From Micromonospora citrea (GTDB lineage: Bacteria > Actinomycetota > Actinomycetes > Mycobacteriales > Micromonosporaceae): 64,000 nucleotides of DNA. The first letter of the stretch is position 1, and every line of letters starts with the position of its first letter. A program made the translations under genes and the position numbers. The notes beneath the pieces were generated by a model. That model ran no database searches. It was not told where the DNA came from and was given only the letters and a program-made list of their open reading frames with translations. Positions 62,712 through 64,000 of the stretch are shown in pieces. The stretch is from NCBI RefSeq assembly GCF_900090315.1, contig NZ_FMHZ01000002.1:930001-994000 (forward strand). The letters are read 5' to 3'.

Positions 62712-63971
62712 CTAGATGATGAAGTGGGTCCAGTAGGCGAGCCAGACGACGAAGAGCGCCCCCTGCAGGAGCGCGAGGGCGGCGGTCAGCCAGGCGTCGG
62801 CGGTGGCGTGCCGGGCCCAGCGGGCCAGCACCAGGCCGACCGGAAACACGGCGAGCAGGTAGCGCAGCAGGCTCTTGTAGACCGGCGGACCCATCGACAG
62901 CGGCACCAGGACCATGATCAGCCCGTACGCGAGATAGGGCAGCCCGAGCCGGCGCGCGCCCGCGAGCAGGACCACCAGCACCACGACGGCGACCCACACC
63001 CGCAGGGCGTCCCGGGTCGGGGCGTCGGTCAGGCCGTGCCACAGCACCGCGAGCGGGTTCTGCACGGAGATGCCCCAGCCCTTCTCCTGGGCGTGCTTGT
63101 AGGCGAACCAGTCGCCGCTCTGCCACCGGCAGAACGCCATGAAGCTCAGCCAGCCGGCGGGCACCAGCACCAGCGGCCACCCGACGCGGACGTACGTCCA
63201 CAGCGCGCGCGGGCCCGCCCGGTAGCCGTGCTGCCGCAGCAGCACCAGGGCCAGCGGGAGCACCACGAAGAACCCGACCGAGCGGCTCAGCGCCAGGAAG
63301 AACCCCACGACGCCGACCAGCAGCCACCGGCGTCGCTCGGCGTAGTGGAAGGCGGCGAGCGCCAGGCAGAGGAAGAGCGACTCGGTCAACGCCGCCTGGA
63401 ACAGGAACGCCGCCGGCAGCAGCACCAGGTAGCGCACGAACCGGCGGGCCGACGCGTCGTCGCCGAGCAGCCGCTCGCCCAGCCGGTGGGCGTAGAAAAG
63501 CATCAGCAGGAAGGCGACGTTGGCGACGAGCAGCAGCGCCAGCGCGGTGTCCCCACCCAGCAGCGGGGCCAGCGGCCGGGCCAGGAACGGATAGAGCAGG
63601 GGGAAGCCGAAGTCCCGCCACGGTTCGTCGAGCGGGAGCCGGGCCAGGTGGTCGTAGAGGAACGAGTCCCACGCGAACCAGAGGTGCAGCCAGCGGCGCC
63701 CGGAGATCGCCCGCTGCTGCTCGCGCATCGTCGTCTCGTCCGGCGGCGGCGCCCACGGCACCTCGTCGAAGGCGCTCAGCGCGAGCACCCCGACCCCGCT
63801 GAGCACGACCTTCGTACCGACGAAGACGCCCACCACGAACAGCCACGGCGCCGGCACCCGGCCGGCGGCCCGCGCGGCGGCGCGCCGCAGGTCGTCGCCG
63901 CGCCCGGCGAGCCCGGCGGACAGGCGCGCGGCGCGCCGCCGTCCCTGCCCGACGGCCCGCCACCTGTGCAT
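62712..63971 (-). CDS. PIG-V-like integral membrane mannosyltransferase
   Basis: 419 residues with about ten membrane helices. After the first helix an extracytoplasmic loop has WFAWDSFLYDHLARLPLDEP and FGFPLLYPFLARPL, matching the acidic catalytic loop and FPLYP motif of PIG-V/GT-C glycosyltransferases that use polyprenol-phosphate sugars. It may mannosylate lipids or secreted proteins at the membrane. ATG is preceded by GGGAGA. The last 29 bases of the window are its leader. Confidence 0.82.
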   Translation of the reverse strand: MHRWRAVGQGRRRAARLSAGLAGRGDDLRRAAARAAGRVPAPWLFVVGVFVGTKVVLSGVGVLALSAFDEVPWAPPPDETTMREQQRAISGRRWLHLWFAWDSFLYDHLARLPLDEPWRDFGFPLLYPFLARPLAPLLGGDTALALLLVANVAFLLMLFYAHRLGERLLGDDASARRFVRYLVLLPAAFLFQAALTESLFLCLALAAFHYAERRRWLLVGVVGFFLALSRSVGFFVVLPLALVLLRQHGYRAGPRALWTYVRVGWPLVLVPAGWLSFMAFCRWQSGDWFAYKHAQEKGWGISVQNPLAVLWHGLTDAPTRDALRVWVAVVVLVVLLAGARRLGLPYLAYGLIMVLVPLSMGPPVYKSLLRYLLAVFPVGLVLARWARHATADAWLTAALALLQGALFVVWLAYWTHFII

Positions 63972-64000
63972 CAGTACGTCTCCCGATCCGGCCGCCCGAA

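Overview
The window is a very GC-rich actinobacterial chromosome segment. Third codon positions are almost all G or C, GTG starts are common, genes are often joined by ATGA or GTGA overlaps, and many starts sit 6-8 bases after a TANNNT -10 element. The gene content (BREX-2/Pgl genes, ECF42-type sigma factor, CBM2-GH18 chitinase, PadR/ABC and TetR/ABC exporters) fits Micromonospora or a close relative of the Micromonosporaceae. The genus is inferred; no rRNA, tRNA or tmRNA gene was found.

Defence end (1-13.7 kb). The left edge carries the first codons of what looks like pglX, the BREX type 2 methyltransferase, and pglW (NERD plus two kinase domains) lies at 6.4-10.8 kb on the same strand. Between them sits about 6.2 kb of mostly opposite-strand cargo: a mini-GntR repressor, a DivIVA-like protein, a small protein, an ADP-ribosylglycohydrolase homologue that has lost its metal-binding acidic residues, a nuclease-like protein, and a four-gene module. 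In that module two proteins share a GRDxYxAGRDL-type motif, the third is related to nucleoside deoxyribosyltransferases and the fourth to phosphoribosyltransferases. This module is the best candidate for an undescribed system. A HEAT / MerR-HEAT operon, a small membrane-anchored protein and a tiny hypothetical follow.

Mixed region (13.9-27.5 kb). A TetR-controlled ABC exporter has its operator inside the promoter spacer. It is followed by a membrane NACHT ATPase with unstable-looking coding repeats, an N-acetylglutaminylglutamine-type amidotransferase, a YbdK-like carboxylate-amine ligase, an ECF sigma factor, and a MerR regulator paired with a quinone oxidoreductase.

Second conflict-type region (27.5-37.6 kb). 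A five-gene overlapping operon encodes a SWIM-type zinc protein, an unrecognised 468-residue protein, a VWA protein, a MoxR-like AAA ATPase and a DUF5682-family protein. Next come ArsR, NADAR, Nudix and KptA genes, three of which act on NAD or ADP-ribose chemistry.

Housekeeping and metabolism (37.7-64 kb). This part holds an ABC exporter, a 17-bp minisatellite, RidA plus a beta-hydroxyacid dehydrogenase opposite LysR, smpB, a gene behind a Zur-like box, a molybdate operon (mopI-like, modABC), a Phd-like protein, an RNA ligase, a chitinase and a PadR/MacB-type exporter operon. It continues with glycolate-oxidase-like genes and a LacI-controlled sugar-acid cassette (dehydrogenase, DUF993 aldolase-like protein, isomerase, divergent LacI, glycerate kinase) in which two promoters have the same -10/operator layout. 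The window ends in a PIG-V-like mannosyltransferase. Several strong hairpins mark transcription-unit ends.
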